A DNA stretch of 64,000 bases from Novosphingobium resinovorum. Lineage in GTDB: Bacteria > Pseudomonadota > Alphaproteobacteria > Sphingomonadales > Sphingomonadaceae. Below the pieces are notes generated by a model. The model saw only the letters and a program-made list of their open reading frames with translations, was not told the DNA's origin and ran no database searches. How positions within the stretch are numbered: the first letter of the stretch is position 1; the number at the start of each line of letters is the position of its first letter. Positions 1 to 9,632 of the stretch are shown here, one piece after another. A program made the position numbers and the translations under genes. The stretch covers positions 372,001 to 436,000 of the forward strand of contig NZ_BSFC01000011.1 in NCBI RefSeq assembly GCF_027922145.1. The letters run 5' to 3'.

Positions 1-687
1 GAGGAACTGTTCATCGTCACCCGCCCGCCCGACATCAACGTGCAGATGCCATTCCTGCGCGACCTGTTCCTGTGCATGGTGCTGGCCCCGCTGCTGGTGC
101 GGTTGCCGTCGAAGGCGCTGGCTCTGCTCGCGCTGGCGGCGGGAACCTGCCACGTACTGGGCATCGGCCCGCCGGTGATCCTGCGCGCCTCGATCCTGAT
201 GTTCTTCACCATCGGCATCATCGCCCGCCGTGCCAACCTCGCCGAGCGCGTGGCCGCATGGCCCGCCATCGTCGCGCTAGCACCCTTCGTGGTGCTGATG
301 CCGCTGCATCTCTACGTCTCGATCGGCGATGCCCGGCCGTTCGACGATGCCTCGACGGCGGCGGTGGACCTAGCCGCGCGCGTTGCCGCATCGCTGGCGG
401 TGTGGTGGCTGGCATGGCGCCTCGTCGCCACTCGCGCCGCGCCGCTGCTACGCCGGATCGAGCCTTACATGTTCTTCTATTTCTGCGCGCACCTGATCCT
501 GATCTGGCTGCTGGGGCCGGTCGTCGGCAAGCTGACCGGAAAGCTCGGCTCGCCGCTCTATCCGGTCTATCTTATCGGCCAGCCGTTCCTGATCCTCGGC
601 GCGGTGGTGGCCATCGCCAAGGGGTTGCTCATAGTGGCGCCGGGTCTGGCGGAGACGCTCAGCGGGGGACGACTGAAAAGCGCCTGA
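1..687 (+). CDS. Acyltransferase-3-type membrane protein, C-terminal part
   Basis: The reading frame is open at the left edge, so the start and N-terminal half lie outside the window; 228 codons remain. What is left is a run of about six hydrophobic segments joined by short basic loops, ending in a polar tail. This matches the C-terminal half of the acyltransferase 3 (OafA/OpgC-type) inner-membrane family, which transfers acyl groups to extracytoplasmic glycans. The catalytic His of that family sits near the N-terminus and cannot be checked here. The next gene ends 3 bp away on the opposite strand, so the two are convergent. The family call rests on topology and general resemblance only; another polytopic membrane protein is possible. 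Confidence 0.5.
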   Translation, partial: EELFIVTRPPDINVQMPFLRDLFLCMVLAPLLVRLPSKALALLALAAGTCHVLGIGPPVILRASILMFFTIGIIARRANLAERVAAWPAIVALAPFVVLMPLHLYVSIGDARPFDDASTAAVDLAARVAASLAVWWLAWRLVATRAAPLLRRIEPYMFFYFCAHLILIWLLGPVVGKLTGKLGSPLYPVYLIGQPFLILGAVVAIAKGLLIVAPGLAETLSGGRLKSA

Positions 688-690
688 CCC

Positions 691-1479
691 TCACATCCGC
701 GAGAACAGCGGGATCGGCGCGAAGACGAGCGAGATCAGACCCCACAGGCTGAGCGCGATCATCACCCCGCCGATCCACTGCGTCAGATCGCGCGATGAGG
801 CACGCCGCGTCACCAGCGCCCCGATCGGCGCGGCGACGATCCCGCCGATCAGCAGGCCCGACGCCGCGATCGAGAACGACTGCAGGCCAAGCGTGCCGAT
901 GAAGGCCGACAGCACCGTCACCGTCACGAAGAACTCGGCGGCGTTGACGGTGCCCACCGCCACGCGCGGGGTCATCCCCTGCGCGATCAGGCTGCCCGTC
1001 GTGACCGGCCCCCAGGCACCGCCGAAGGAATCGAGGAACCCGGCGACGAAGCCCAGCGGCCCCACCGCGCGCATCCGGCGATAAGCCTGCGCCCGCCGCG
1101 CTCCGCGCCAGATCAGGTAAATGCCGACCGCCGCCAGATAGACGAGCAGGACCGGCCGCAGGATCGAGAGGCTGAGGTGCGAGAGCGCCCACACGCCTGT
1201 CAGCCCCCCAGCGATGCCCGGAATGACGAGGCGCGCAAAGAGCATCCAGTCGACGTTGCGCTGCAGGGCATGGGCCGCGCCGGACACGCCGCTGGTGAAG
1301 CTCTCGACCGCATGCGTCACCGAGGACGCCGCGGCGGGCGGCAGGCCGAGCAGGATCAGCAGCGAGTTGCCGATCACCCCGAAGCCCATGCCGACCGCGC
1401 TGTCCACCAGCTGCGCCAGGAACCCGGCGACGATGAACGGCGCCAGCGCCGCCCAGGGAATCGCGGAAAAGTCGATCAT
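691..1479 (-). CDS. TSUP (TauE/SafE) family membrane permease
   Basis: A 262-residue polytopic protein with about eight hydrophobic segments. It has the duplicated TSUP layout: a glycine-rich first helix (FLAQLVDSAVGMGFG) and a related repeat in the second half (FVAGFLDSFGGAWGPVTTG). The family moves sulfite, sulfonates or other organosulfur and organic anions across the inner membrane. The start ATG overlaps the stop of the upstream ATP-grasp gene (ATGA), so the two are probably translationally coupled and may share a substrate. The usual annotation is sulfite exporter, but nothing here fixes the substrate; the sulfonate genes of this window are 40 kb away. Length is normal for the family. 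Confidence 0.85.
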   Translation of the reverse strand: MIDFSAIPWAALAPFIVAGFLAQLVDSAVGMGFGVIGNSLLILLGLPPAAASSVTHAVESFTSGVSGAAHALQRNVDWMLFARLVIPGIAGGLTGVWALSHLSLSILRPVLLVYLAAVGIYLIWRGARRAQAYRRMRAVGPLGFVAGFLDSFGGAWGPVTTGSLIAQGMTPRVAVGTVNAAEFFVTVTVLSAFIGTLGLQSFSIAASGLLIGGIVAAPIGALVTRRASSRDLTQWIGGVMIALSLWGLISLVFAPIPLFSRM

Positions 1480-2849
1480 CCGTTGCTCCTGCGTCGGCGC
1501 GCGGAACCGGCTCCGAACCGTCCGGCCGGGGAAGTCAGCAGGAACAGCACCGGGAAGATGAGCGCGAGGACGGAGAGCACCCCGCTCACCACCGCCTCGG
1601 CCCCGGCGAGCCACGGCATGACCGCCGCCCAGATCGCGACGGCCAGAACCACCATCAGCGTGCGCTCGTGCGCCCGGTCGTTGAGCCCCGTCAGGTCCAC
1701 CTTGGCGCGCCCTTCGAAGAGGGAGCGAAGGCCGATCCCGGTGGGACTGCGGCGATCCACCAGCGGTTGCGGGAACGAGCCCTGCACGAGACAGCCGATC
1801 CCCGCCGCCACCATGCGCAGGCCCACCGCATTGGCGAAAGGCCGGAATTCGGCATTGCGGTCGCTGAGCGCGCGCAGGCCGGTGCGGCCGCCGAAGACCA
1901 TGTCGGCCAGCGCAGTGCTCTCGGCCGGGGCTGGCTTGCTTTCCTGCACGGCGGCCTGCGTGGAGATCACCCATTCGAGGATCGCCGTCGGCACGTCGAG
2001 CCCGGTCGCCCGCTCCAGCCCCTGGAAGCCGGGGGCGGAATTGGCCTCGCAGATGCGGTAGCCGTCCTCGTCGAACAGGATGTCGATGCCGGTGATGTCG
2101 AGTTCCAGAACGTCGGCCGCCTGCACCGCCAGTTCCGCCATCTCCTGCGGCGGGTTGTAGGCGACACCGACGCCGCCGAGCGAGACGTTGGACTTGAACC
2201 CGCCGGTCAGCGAGCGCCGCTCCATCGCCGCGATCACTCGCCCGCCGACCACCAGCACGCGCACGTCACGGCCATGGCTGGCGCGTACGTAGTGCTGGAG
2301 GATGAAATCCGCCTTGGCCTCGGCGCTTTCGAGCAGGCCCGCCAGATCCTCGAACTGGCTGCGGTCCTCGCACTTGAGGACGCCTGCGCCGCGCGTGCCC
2401 TTGAGCGTCTTGACGATGACTGGAAAGCCCAGTTCCCGCTCGACCAGATCGACATCGATGGGGAACGTGCCCAGCATCGTGCGCGGGATCGGCAACCCCG
2501 CGCGGTTCAGCGTCTGCAGGGTGTGCAGCTTGTCGGACACCGTCTCGATCGTTGCCGGGCCGTTGACCAGCCGCACCCCGCGCCGCTCGAAGTGGCGCAG
2601 CAGGGCCAACGTGAAGTAGTCCGTTTCCGCGCCCGTCCGGCAGATGACGAAGTCGGGCTTCTCGATCTCGCGCCCCTGATACTTGATCGCCCAGTCGCCG
2701 ACGGTGCCGACCACCAGTTCGAAGCTGTGGGGCTGGAGGACGTGCAGTTCGATGCCGAGCGCGCCTGCAGCCTCCTGGAAACGGAAGACTTCGGGCACCT
2801 CGGGAATCGACGGATCGAGTTGATGCTGAAAGAGAATCCAGCCGCGCAA
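1476..2849 (-). CDS. RimK-type ATP-grasp ligase with a C-terminal membrane extension
   Basis: A 457-residue protein. Residues about 105-295 form a RimK-like ATP-grasp fold: VIVKTLKGTRGAGV for nucleotide binding and ICEANSAPGFQGLE as the Mg2+ site. RimK relatives ligate glutamate or other amino acids to a carboxylate. Unlike RimK (about 300 residues), this protein continues with about 90 soluble residues and two predicted membrane helices (roughly 394-412 and 417-437), so the ligase should be tethered to the inner membrane. The start is TTG, chosen because GGGGAG lies 9 nt upstream and no ATG fits. It overlaps the TSUP permease by ATGA. Substrate unknown; a peptide or amino-acid conjugate handled by the partner permease is an inference. 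Confidence 0.8.
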   Translation of the reverse strand: MRGWILFQHQLDPSIPEVPEVFRFQEAAGALGIELHVLQPHSFELVVGTVGDWAIKYQGREIEKPDFVICRTGAETDYFTLALLRHFERRGVRLVNGPATIETVSDKLHTLQTLNRAGLPIPRTMLGTFPIDVDLVERELGFPVIVKTLKGTRGAGVLKCEDRSQFEDLAGLLESAEAKADFILQHYVRASHGRDVRVLVVGGRVIAAMERRSLTGGFKSNVSLGGVGVAYNPPQEMAELAVQAADVLELDITGIDILFDEDGYRICEANSAPGFQGLERATGLDVPTAILEWVISTQAAVQESKPAPAESTALADMVFGGRTGLRALSDRNAEFRPFANAVGLRMVAAGIGCLVQGSFPQPLVDRRSPTGIGLRSLFEGRAKVDLTGLNDRAHERTLMVVLAVAIWAAVMPWLAGAEAVVSGVLSVLALIFPVLFLLTSPAGRFGAGSARRRRSNG

Positions 2850-3231
2850 TGCGATATGCTCCCCGGTTTTGGCGGTAATGCGAAAGTTGCAGATGGCCTT
2901 CGCGCGTGCGTTCGGCCGGGTGTCAGGTCACAGAATGGCATTGGGCCGTCTTGGTTGCAAATCCATGGCAGCGCCGCGCACGGAACGCGAGGACATTGGG
3001 GTGCATCACCCTTCGTCATTGCGAGCGCAGCGAAGCAATCCAGGGCAGTCTTGAGCCCGCCCTGGATTGCTTCGCTCCGCTCGCAATGACGATTCAGGGA
3101 CAAGTCGTCACGCTCCAACCCGCTTCCGGCATGACCGAAAAACAGCAACCGTACGAATGGTTTACGGCCCATCCACCTTTTGTTTAGGAGATTGGCGTAA
3201 CTTCCTCGCGCAAGGGGGTTCCGGGTTCTTC
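2850..3231. other. Divergent intergenic region without a gene
   Basis: This 382-bp gap separates the minus-strand ATP-grasp gene from the plus-strand GGDEF gene and must hold both promoters. No convincing small gene was seen. It contains one long CGTCATTGCGAG inverted repeat (3014-3091). No clear -35/-10 pair could be assigned. Confidence 0.7.
3014..3091. repeat. CGTCATTGCGAG palindromic repeat, long form (copy 1)
   Basis: Two 33-nt arms (3014-3046 and 3059-3091), nearly exact reverse complements, flank a 12-nt spacer. They begin CGTCATTGCGAGC and contain AGCGAAGCAATCCAG. The same unit recurs at 39512 and 59368, and a short form at 8640, 31362 and 53590. This copy lies between divergent genes, so it is not a terminator; it looks like a REP/REPIN-type dispersed element. 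Confidence 0.9.
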
Positions 3232-4407
3232 ATGTCGGTCGATGCGCAAACCATGTTGCTGCTTTCGAACGCAATTGCGTTCGTGGCCGCGACGTTTCTT
3301 CTTATCGAATGGCGGTCCCTGCGCGAGCGGTTCCTCCTGAGCTTCGCGCTCGGGTTCCTCTGCATCGTCGTGGGTTGCACCCTTGCGCCCCTGCGCCAGA
3401 GCGGGGATTTCCTCCTCGGCGTCTGGCTGTCGAACTCGATGGTCCCTCTCGCGCACTTCATGTTCCTCCACGGTGCCGCATCCTTCGCGCAGCGCAGGCT
3501 GAGCCGCGTCTGGTTCCTCGCGCCGCTGGCATGCTCTGCCCTCATGGCGGCCCCTGGCCTCGGCGACCGTGATCAGGTCATGTCGCTGTTCAATGCCGGG
3601 TTCGTGGCGGTGTTCTGCCTCAGGGCTGCAGGCGTGCTGCTGGAAGCGCGCCGCACCACCGGTTCGGAAACCCGCACCCTCGTCGCGACGTTCGTGGTCC
3701 ATGGCTCGTTCTATGCCGTAAAGGCCGGCTGCGCCTTCGTACCGGGCGCCTTCGTCGACTTGTCTTCCTATTCCGGCGTGTTGATCCCCATCTCCCTGTT
3801 CGAAGGCATTCTCGTAGAAGTCGCACTCGCCATGTCGGTAGCAGGGGCATTGCGACGCCGCCGCGAGGAACGCGCCACCCGCCTCGCCGAAAGCGATCCG
3901 CTGACCGGCCTGCTCAACCGTCGCGGCTTCGAAGCCCGTACGCGCGACGTGCAGCAGTCGGGCGGATCGCTGCTCCTCATCGACATCGACAACTTCAAGA
4001 CGATCAACGACTGCTTCGGCCATCAGGGCGGCGACCGCCTGCTCGTCGATCTCGCCGCATTCCTGAGGCTGCGCCTGCCGGGTTCGGCGATCAGCGCCCG
4101 CCTCGGCGGCGACGAGTTCGTGGTGCTGCTGCCCGGAATGGACGAAGGCCGCAGCCTCGGCCTTGCCGAAGACCTCTGTTCGGGCTTTGCTATGCGGCAG
4201 GGAGGAGGCAACTGCGGCACGCTCAGCATCGGCTGCGCGCCCGTGACTCCGGGTATACAGGACCTTTCGCCCGCCATGCTGCAGGCCGACCGGGGCCTCT
4301 ACGATGCGAAGAGCAAAGGCCGCAATCGCGCGTCGTCGGCGCCCCGTCTCTCCGCCACGGGGACACAGGCGGAAATCCTGCCCTATCCCATCGCCGCCGC
4401 AGGATAA
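3232..4407 (+). CDS. Membrane-anchored diguanylate cyclase (GGDEF)
   Basis: A 391-residue protein with about six hydrophobic segments over residues 1-215, then a GGDEF domain (about 225-375). The signature GGDEF is intact at 292-296, with DPLTGLLNRRGF at the domain start and the metal-binding DIDNFK, so it should make c-di-GMP from two GTP. The inhibitory I-site (RxxD five residues before GGDEF) is absent: the preceding residues are GSAISARL, so product feedback at that site is not expected. The ATG at 3232 is used because it begins the hydrophobic sensor region; the frame stays open upstream but crosses the repeat. The membrane part resembles no sensor domain I can name. Confidence 0.9.
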   Translation: MSVDAQTMLLLSNAIAFVAATFLLIEWRSLRERFLLSFALGFLCIVVGCTLAPLRQSGDFLLGVWLSNSMVPLAHFMFLHGAASFAQRRLSRVWFLAPLACSALMAAPGLGDRDQVMSLFNAGFVAVFCLRAAGVLLEARRTTGSETRTLVATFVVHGSFYAVKAGCAFVPGAFVDLSSYSGVLIPISLFEGILVEVALAMSVAGALRRRREERATRLAESDPLTGLLNRRGFEARTRDVQQSGGSLLLIDIDNFKTINDCFGHQGGDRLLVDLAAFLRLRLPGSAISARLGGDEFVVLLPGMDEGRSLGLAEDLCSGFAMRQGGGNCGTLSIGCAPVTPGIQDLSPAMLQADRGLYDAKSKGRNRASSAPRLSATGTQAEILPYPIAAAG

Positions 4408-4428
4408 TCACTTACCGATCATTGACGG

Positions 4429-4453
4429 GGAACCGTTGCACGCGCGATGTGTT
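4429..4453 (+). promoter_or_regulatory. Possible EcfG (general stress response) promoter
   Basis: GGAAC at 4429-4433 is followed after 16 bp by TGTT. The alphaproteobacterial EcfG consensus is GGAAC-N16/17-CGTT, so this matches with one mismatch. It lies 67 bp upstream of the hybrid kinase start, a sensible place for a promoter. One such match is weak evidence. Confidence 0.25.
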
Positions 4454-4463
4454 GTCGCGTGCA
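4437..4463 (+). other. Hairpin in the GGDEF/kinase intergenic region
   Basis: TGCACGCG (4437-4444) and CGCGTGCA (4456-4463) are perfect complements separated by 11 nt, in the gap between the GGDEF gene and the hybrid kinase. No T-run follows, so it is not a classical terminator. It could be an operator, since it overlaps the possible EcfG promoter. Confidence 0.4.
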
Positions 4464-4519
4464 CAGACGGGGTGAATCGACGGGAAAATCGGCCCGGCGC
4501 GAAGGGATCGGTTAGGGGC

Positions 4520-7500
4520 ATGACGCGCAGCGTAGGGAACGGCCACGGGTTCATGGGACTCGAAGGCGAACTCGCGCGCCGTATCGCCACGCACGACTGG
4601 GCCTCCACCCCGATCGGTCCCATCGAAGGCTGGCCGGTCAGCTTGCGCCACACCGTCGCGATGATGCTTCCCTCCCGCGTGCCGCTGGTGCTGTTGTGGG
4701 GGCCGATGGGCGTCATGCTCTACAACGACGCCTATGCCGAGTTTGCCGGTGGGCGCGACAGCCGGCTACTTGGCTCGAACGTGCTCGACGGTTGGCAGGA
4801 AGTCGCGGAATTCAATGCCAACGTCATGAAGGTCGGTCTTGCGGGAGGCACACTGAGCTATCGCGACCACATGCTCACGCTGCACCGCCACGGAAAGCCC
4901 GAGCAGATCTGGCTGAACCTCGACTATTCGCCGGTCCCCGGTGACGACGGCAGGCCTGCGGGCGTCATCGCCGTAGTCTTCGAGATCACCGAGGCGCACC
5001 ACGCCCGTGAAGCCCTCGAAGAGAGCGAAACGAAGCTGCGGTTCCTCGACGACATTGCGCAGGCGATCACGGATTGCCGCGGGGCCGAGGAAATCCTCGC
5101 GATCACCACGCGCATGACCGCGCAACACCTCGGCCTCTCCAACTGCGCTTATGCGGACATGGACGGCGACGAGGACGGCTTCACGATCCGGGGCAACTGG
5201 CACGCCGACGGCTCCCCCTCGATCGTCGGACACTATCGCCTCGCCGACTTCGGGCAACTTGCAGTGAAGGAACTCCGTGCCGGGCGCCCGCTGATCATCA
5301 ACGACAATGCGACGGAGATCGCGCCGAAAGAGGCCCGGACCTTCCAGGACATCGGCATCGCGGCAACGATCTGCATGCCGCTCGTCAAGGAAGGCCGCCT
5401 CATCGCACTGATGGCGATCCATGACAGCAGACCCCGTCGCTGGACACCCTATGAACTCGATATAATCCGCGAAGTGACCGAGCGGTCCTGGGCGCATGTC
5501 CAGCGCGTTGGCGCCGAAGGGCTGCTGCACGAGCGCGAAGCCTACAACCGCCAGATCCTCGACGGTGCGGTCGACTACGGCATCGTCGCCACCGATCTCG
5601 ACGGTCGGATCACCTTGTGGAATGCCGGAGCCGCCGCGATGCTCGGCTGGAGCGAGCCGGAAATGCTCGGCCGTCCGATAGACGTGTTCTTCACGCCCGA
5701 GGACCGGGCGACCGGCCGGCCCGCCGCCAAGCGCCGCGAAGCGCTCGACAGCGGCCGCGCCCATGACGCACGCTGGCATTTGCGCAAGACCGGCGAGCGC
5801 TTCTGGGGCCTCAGCGAGATGACCCCGCTGCGCGATGCCGAGGGCCGCCCGACCGGCTTCGTCAAGCTGATGCGCGATCGCACCTTCGAGCATGACGCGC
5901 AGGAAGCCCTGCGCCTGAGCGCCGAACAGCTGAGCCGCGCCCAGGTCGCGGGCGGCGTGGGCCTGTTCTCCGTCGACATCGTCGCCAATACCATTACCGG
6001 GACCGACGAATTCTGCCGCCTTTTCGGAGTGCCGCAGCGCGGGGAGACAAACGTGCGTGTCTTCGAGGAAATCATCATTCCCGAAGACCGGCATCTTTCA
6101 TCCAACCATGCCCGGCGCCATTCGGCGAACGCGGCACTCGACGTCGAATATCACATCCGTCGCCCCGATACCGGCGAGGAGCGCGTGATCGCGCGCAAGT
6201 CCGAATTCGAATTCGATGCCGCTGGCAACGCGGTACGGATGATCGGCGCGGTGCGCGACGTGACCGACCGCACGCGCACCCAGTTGGCCCTCGAAAAGAG
6301 CGAGGCGCAGTTCAGCGCCCTCGCCCAGAACATGCCCACGCAAGTCTGGACCGCGCGGGCCGACGGCGCGATGGACTGGTTCAACGAGCGCACTTACGCC
6401 TATTCGGGCGAGCCGCATGGCAGCCTCGACGGCGATGGCTGGGCTCGCCTCGTCCATCCGGAAGACCGGCAAACCGCCGTCGAGCGCTGGGCGCAGGCCG
6501 TCGCGAGCGGAGAGGTCTACGACACCGAACTCCGCCTGCGTGACTGCGAGGGGCTCTATCGCTGGCATCTCTCGCGGGCCATGCCGCTCAAGGACGCCCA
6601 TGGTGCCATCTCTGCCTGGATCGGCACAAATACCGAGATCGAAGCGCAGAAGCAGGCAGAGGCCGCTTACGCGCAGGACCGCGACCGGCTCTGGACGATC
6701 AGCCGCGACCTCATGCTGGTCTGCGATTTCCAGGGCGCGATCACGGCGGTGAACCCCTCTGGCGAGCGGTTGCTGGGCTGGCATGAGGGTGAAATGCTCG
6801 GACAGCGCATCGCCTCCTTCGTCCACCCCGACGACGTCGAGGCGACCGCCGCCGAAGTCGCCAAGCTCGCGAGCGGGCGCCGCACGATCGCGTTCGAGAA
6901 CCGCTACCGCACCAAGGACGGCGACTTCCGCCTGATCGCCTGGACCGCTGTGCCTGACGACCGCCGCATCCACGCGATCGGCCGCGACATCACCGAGCAG
7001 CGCGCCATCGAGGAGGCCCTTCGCCAGAGCCAGAAGATGGAGGCCGTGGGCCAGCTGACCGGCGGCATCGCGCACGACTTCAACAACCTGCTGCAAGGCA
7101 TCACCGGCAGCCTCGACATGATGCACGCCCGGTTGACGCAGGGCCGCACGCAGGACCTCGAGCGCTGGCTCGGCGGCGCGCGCACTTCGGCCGAGCGGGC
7201 GGCGGCGCTGACCCATCGCCTGCTCGCCTTCTCCCGCCGCCAGCCGCTCGACCCGCGACCGGTGCGCAGCAATCCGCTGATCGCCTCGATGGAGGACATG
7301 CTGCGCCGCACGCTCGGCGAACACATCGAGCTGGGCTTCGTTCTGGCGGGCGGGCTGTGGCTAACGCGCTGCGATCCCAACCAGCTGGAAAGCGCCATCC
7401 TCAACCTCGTCATCAACGCGCGCGACGCCATGCCGCAGGGCGGCAAGCTGACCATCGAGACCTGCAACGCCCACCTCGACGACCGCTACGCCGCGCGCGA

Positions 7501-8164
7501 GCGGGACGTGAAGCCGGGCGAATACGTGTGCATCGCGATCAGTGACACCGGCGTCGGCATGAGCCGCGACACCGCTGTGCGCGCCTTCGAGCCGTTCTTC
7601 ACCACGAAGCCGATGGGCCAGGGCACCGGCCTCGGCCTGTCCATGATCTACGGCTTCGCGCGCCAGTCCGAAGGCTACGCGCGAATCTATTCCGAGGAAG
7701 GCGTCGGAACCACGATCAAGCTGTTCCTCCCCCGGCATCTCGGCACCGACACCGCGACCGAGGACGCGCACGAACCGCTGCTGCTGCCCACCGCACGCGA
7801 GGGTGAAGTGGTGCTGGTGGTCGAGGACGAGCCGGTCGTACGCGCGCTCATCCTCGAAGTGCTCGACGGCCTCGGCTACCGGGCGATCGAAGCTACGGAC
7901 GGCCCCTCCGGCCTCGCCATCCTGCAGTCGGACGAGCGCATCGACCTGCTCGTCACCGACATCGGCCTGCCCGGGCTCAACGGCCGACAGGTCGCCGACG
8001 GCGGGCGCGCCTGCCGCCCCGGCCTGAAAGTGCTGTTCATGACCGGCTATGCGGAAAACGCGGCGCTCGCCTCCGGCTTCCTCGAACCGGGCATGCAAAT
8101 GATCACCAAGCCCTTCGCCATGGACCTCCTCGCCGGACGAATCCGAGAGATCATCGAGGGCTGA
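4520..8164 (+). CDS. Multi-PAS/GAF hybrid sensor histidine kinase
   Basis: A 1214-residue protein with no membrane segment, so a cytoplasmic sensor. Domain order: PAS (about 45-150), GAF (165-325), four further PAS/PAC units (330-840), HisKA with the phospho-acceptor in GGIAHDFNN (His852), HATPase_c with the N-box [17 protein letters not shown] and GTGLGLS, then a receiver domain (about 1095-1210) with [15 protein letters not shown] and TKPF all intact. A phosphorelay His to Asp within the protein is expected. The start ATG has TAGGGG just upstream; the frame is open further up but that part overlaps the GGDEF gene. A single-domain response regulator follows after 84 bp and is the likely partner. 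The signal is not evident. Confidence 0.93.
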   Translation: MTRSVGNGHGFMGLEGELARRIATHDWASTPIGPIEGWPVSLRHTVAMMLPSRVPLVLLWGPMGVMLYNDAYAEFAGGRDSRLLGSNVLDGWQEVAEFNANVMKVGLAGGTLSYRDHMLTLHRHGKPEQIWLNLDYSPVPGDDGRPAGVIAVVFEITEAHHAREALEESETKLRFLDDIAQAITDCRGAEEILAITTRMTAQHLGLSNCAYADMDGDEDGFTIRGNWHADGSPSIVGHYRLADFGQLAVKELRAGRPLIINDNATEIAPKEARTFQDIGIAATICMPLVKEGRLIALMAIHDSRPRRWTPYELDIIREVTERSWAHVQRVGAEGLLHEREAYNRQILDGAVDYGIVATDLDGRITLWNAGAAAMLGWSEPEMLGRPIDVFFTPEDRATGRPAAKRREALDSGRAHDARWHLRKTGERFWGLSEMTPLRDAEGRPTGFVKLMRDRTFEHDAQEALRLSAEQLSRAQVAGGVGLFSVDIVANTITGTDEFCRLFGVPQRGETNVRVFEEIIIPEDRHLSSNHARRHSANAALDVEYHIRRPDTGEERVIARKSEFEFDAAGNAVRMIGAVRDVTDRTRTQLALEKSEAQFSALAQNMPTQVWTARADGAMDWFNERTYAYSGEPHGSLDGDGWARLVHPEDRQTAVERWAQAVASGEVYDTELRLRDCEGLYRWHLSRAMPLKDAHGAISAWIGTNTEIEAQKQAEAAYAQDRDRLWTISRDLMLVCDFQGAITAVNPSGERLLGWHEGEMLGQRIASFVHPDDVEATAAEVAKLASGRRTIAFENRYRTKDGDFRLIAWTAVPDDRRIHAIGRDITEQRAIEEALRQSQKMEAVGQLTGGIAHDFNNLLQGITGSLDMMHARLTQGRTQDLERWLGGARTSAERAAALTHRLLAFSRRQPLDPRPVRSNPLIASMEDMLRRTLGEHIELGFVLAGGLWLTRCDPNQLESAILNLVINARDAMPQGGKLTIETCNAHLDDRYAARERDVKPGEYVCIAISDTGVGMSRDTAVRAFEPFFTTKPMGQGTGLGLSMIYGFARQSEGYARIYSEEGVGTTIKLFLPRHLGTDTATEDAHEPLLLPTAREGEVVLVVEDEPVVRALILEVLDGLGYRAIEATDGPSGLAILQSDERIDLLVTDIGLPGLNGRQVADGGRACRPGLKVLFMTGYAENAALASGFLEPGMQMITKPFAMDLLAGRIREIIEG

Positions 8165-8248
8165 ATCCCCCCTTGCTCGCGCCGCGAACCGCTGCCAATA
8201 ACTTTGCCGCGCAAGGCGTTGTCGCGAACGCAATTTCAGGGTGGCACG

Positions 8249-8632
8249 ATGCCTGAGGAAACCCCTCGATTCGATGGATTGCGGGTGCTGGTGGCGGAGG
8301 ACGAGTTCCTCGTCTCCATGCTGCTCGAAGAGATGCTGACCGATCTTGGCTGCGAGGTCGTCGGACCTTTCGCGACGCTCTCGACCGCGCTCGCGACAGC
8401 CTGCGCGGGCGAATACGACGTCGCCGTGATCGACCTCAACCTTGCGGGCGAGAAGGCCGACCCGATCATCGCCGAACTCGCCGCCCGCGACGTACCTCTG
8501 GCGATCGCCAGCGGCGGCTTCGAGCCCGACCTCGAACATCGCCCGACGGTGCGGCTCGACAAGCCCTACAGCGCGACTCAACTGGAGCAGGCGATGACGA
8601 CCCTGCACGCTGCACTGCAGGACCGCGACTGA
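8249..8632 (+). CDS. Single-domain response regulator (receiver only)
   Basis: A 127-residue stand-alone receiver domain: acidic pocket AEDE near residue 17, phospho-acceptor Asp in VIDLNLAG, Ser in place of the switch Thr (IASGG), and Lys in LDKPY. There is no output domain, so it works as a phosphate shuttle or sink or by protein contact. The ATG at 8249 has CAGGGTGG upstream. It follows the hybrid kinase by 84 bp on the same strand, which suggests it receives phosphate from it. The FDGLRVLVAEDEFLV type is common in sphingomonads and rhizobia next to HWE or hybrid kinases. Confidence 0.9.
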   Translation: MPEETPRFDGLRVLVAEDEFLVSMLLEEMLTDLGCEVVGPFATLSTALATACAGEYDVAVIDLNLAGEKADPIIAELAARDVPLAIASGGFEPDLEHRPTVRLDKPYSATQLEQAMTTLHAALQDRD

Positions 8633-8639
8633 ACCAACC

Positions 8640-8669
8640 CGTCATTGCGAACGTAGCGAAGCAATGACG
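8640..8669. terminator. Short CGTCATTGC hairpin between convergent genes (copy 2)
   Basis: CGTCATTGC (8640-8648) pairs with GCAATGACG (8661-8669) across a 12-nt loop. It fills the 44-bp gap between the convergent response-regulator gene and tonB, so it may serve as a two-way terminator, although there is no long T-run. Confidence 0.55.
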
Positions 8670-8676
8670 ACGGGGT

Positions 8677-9462
8677 TTACGCCGCCTTGAGCACGAACGG
8701 GATCGTGACGTAGCCGCGCACCGCAGTCGCCACGCCGTTGCTCATCAGCGGCGACCAGCGCCAGTGCTTCACCGCCCGCAGCGCCGCGCCGTCAAGGCGT
8801 GAACTGCCGCTGCTCGATGCCACCTGGATGTCCTTGACGGTCCCGTCGCTACCGACCAGCAGAAGCAGCTTCACCGTGCCCTGCTCGTGCGCGCGGCGGG
8901 CATCCACCGGATATGTCGGCGGCTTGGCGAACAGCACCTTGCTCGAAAGATCGCCGCCTTCCAGCGTAGTCGCGGCGGGCGGTGCGACGGAGGGCGGCGC
9001 GCTGACCTTGACCCCTTCGCTGGTCATGCTGGGCGGAGCAGGCGGCGGCGGTGCATCCACCATGACCTGCTGCGGGCCAGGGCTGGGCAGCTCGATCATC
9101 GGCTTGGGCACGACCGTCTGCGTAATCGCAGCCTGCGGCGTCTCCAGCTTCGTAGGCTCGGGCGGCGGCGGAGGCGGTGTGACGTCCAGTTCCTGCACGT
9201 CGACCGTGGTAAGGTGCGCCCGCTCCTTGTGCGCCGCGACGATATTAAGCGTGGCGAGGCAGGCCGCCATGCCCAGGATCATCCCGGCCGAGGCCAGCAG
9301 TGCAACCGGGTTCGCCTTGGCGGGACTGTAGACCGAACGCCCCGGGCCTTGCCCTGAAGGCGATTCGTCGACCGGATACGGCAGGACGAGCGGCTCGTGC
9401 ACGACGGCCGAAGCCGGTGCGAACGCGAGTTCGTCCGGCGCGAGCGCGGCAACTGTCGCCAA
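8677..9462 (-). CDS. tonB: TonB energy transducer
   Basis: A 261-residue protein with the TonB plan: short cytoplasmic N-terminus, one membrane anchor (about 55-78, ASAGMILGMAACLATLNIV), a proline-rich periplasmic span (TPPPPPPEP and later PPPPAPP), and a C-terminal TonB domain (about 170-261, YPVDARRAHEQGTVKLLLLV then LDGAALRAVKHWRW). It would couple proton-motive force, with ExbBD, to outer-membrane receptors. The start is taken as TTG at 9462 because AGGAGA sits 6 nt upstream; a GTG at 9483 is less likely. The gene is divergent from the PepSY/DUF2271/apbE operon with a Fur-like site between them, so iron-linked transport is its likely role. No exbB or exbD is in the window. Confidence 0.93.
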   Translation of the reverse strand: MATVAALAPDELAFAPASAVVHEPLVLPYPVDESPSGQGPGRSVYSPAKANPVALLASAGMILGMAACLATLNIVAAHKERAHLTTVDVQELDVTPPPPPPEPTKLETPQAAITQTVVPKPMIELPSPGPQQVMVDAPPPPAPPSMTSEGVKVSAPPSVAPPAATTLEGGDLSSKVLFAKPPTYPVDARRAHEQGTVKLLLLVGSDGTVKDIQVASSSGSSRLDGAALRAVKHWRWSPLMSNGVATAVRGYVTIPFVLKAA

Positions 9463-9486
9463 TTGTAATCTCCTGCCAACCACTAT

Positions 9487-9501
9487 TGCGAGTGATTTTC
9501 A
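9487..9501. promoter_or_regulatory. Fur-box-like operator
   Basis: TGCGAGTGATTTTCA matches the 7-1-7 Fur consensus TGAGAATGATTTTCA at 13 of 15 positions. It lies in the 170-bp divergent gap between tonB and the PepSY operon, 25 bp upstream of the tonB start codon. This predicts iron repression of tonB and probably of the flavin operon. It is a pattern match, untested. Confidence 0.65.
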
Positions 9502-9632
9502 TATACACTAAGCAGCTCGTCGTCCAGAGGGCACCCGACATCGCAACGACGTGTGGCGGCACGTTTCCGTCTAAGGGGGCCGTCCCGGTGATCACGCCGG
9601 ATTTTTGAAGCCCGAGTTAAGGATGCGACATC

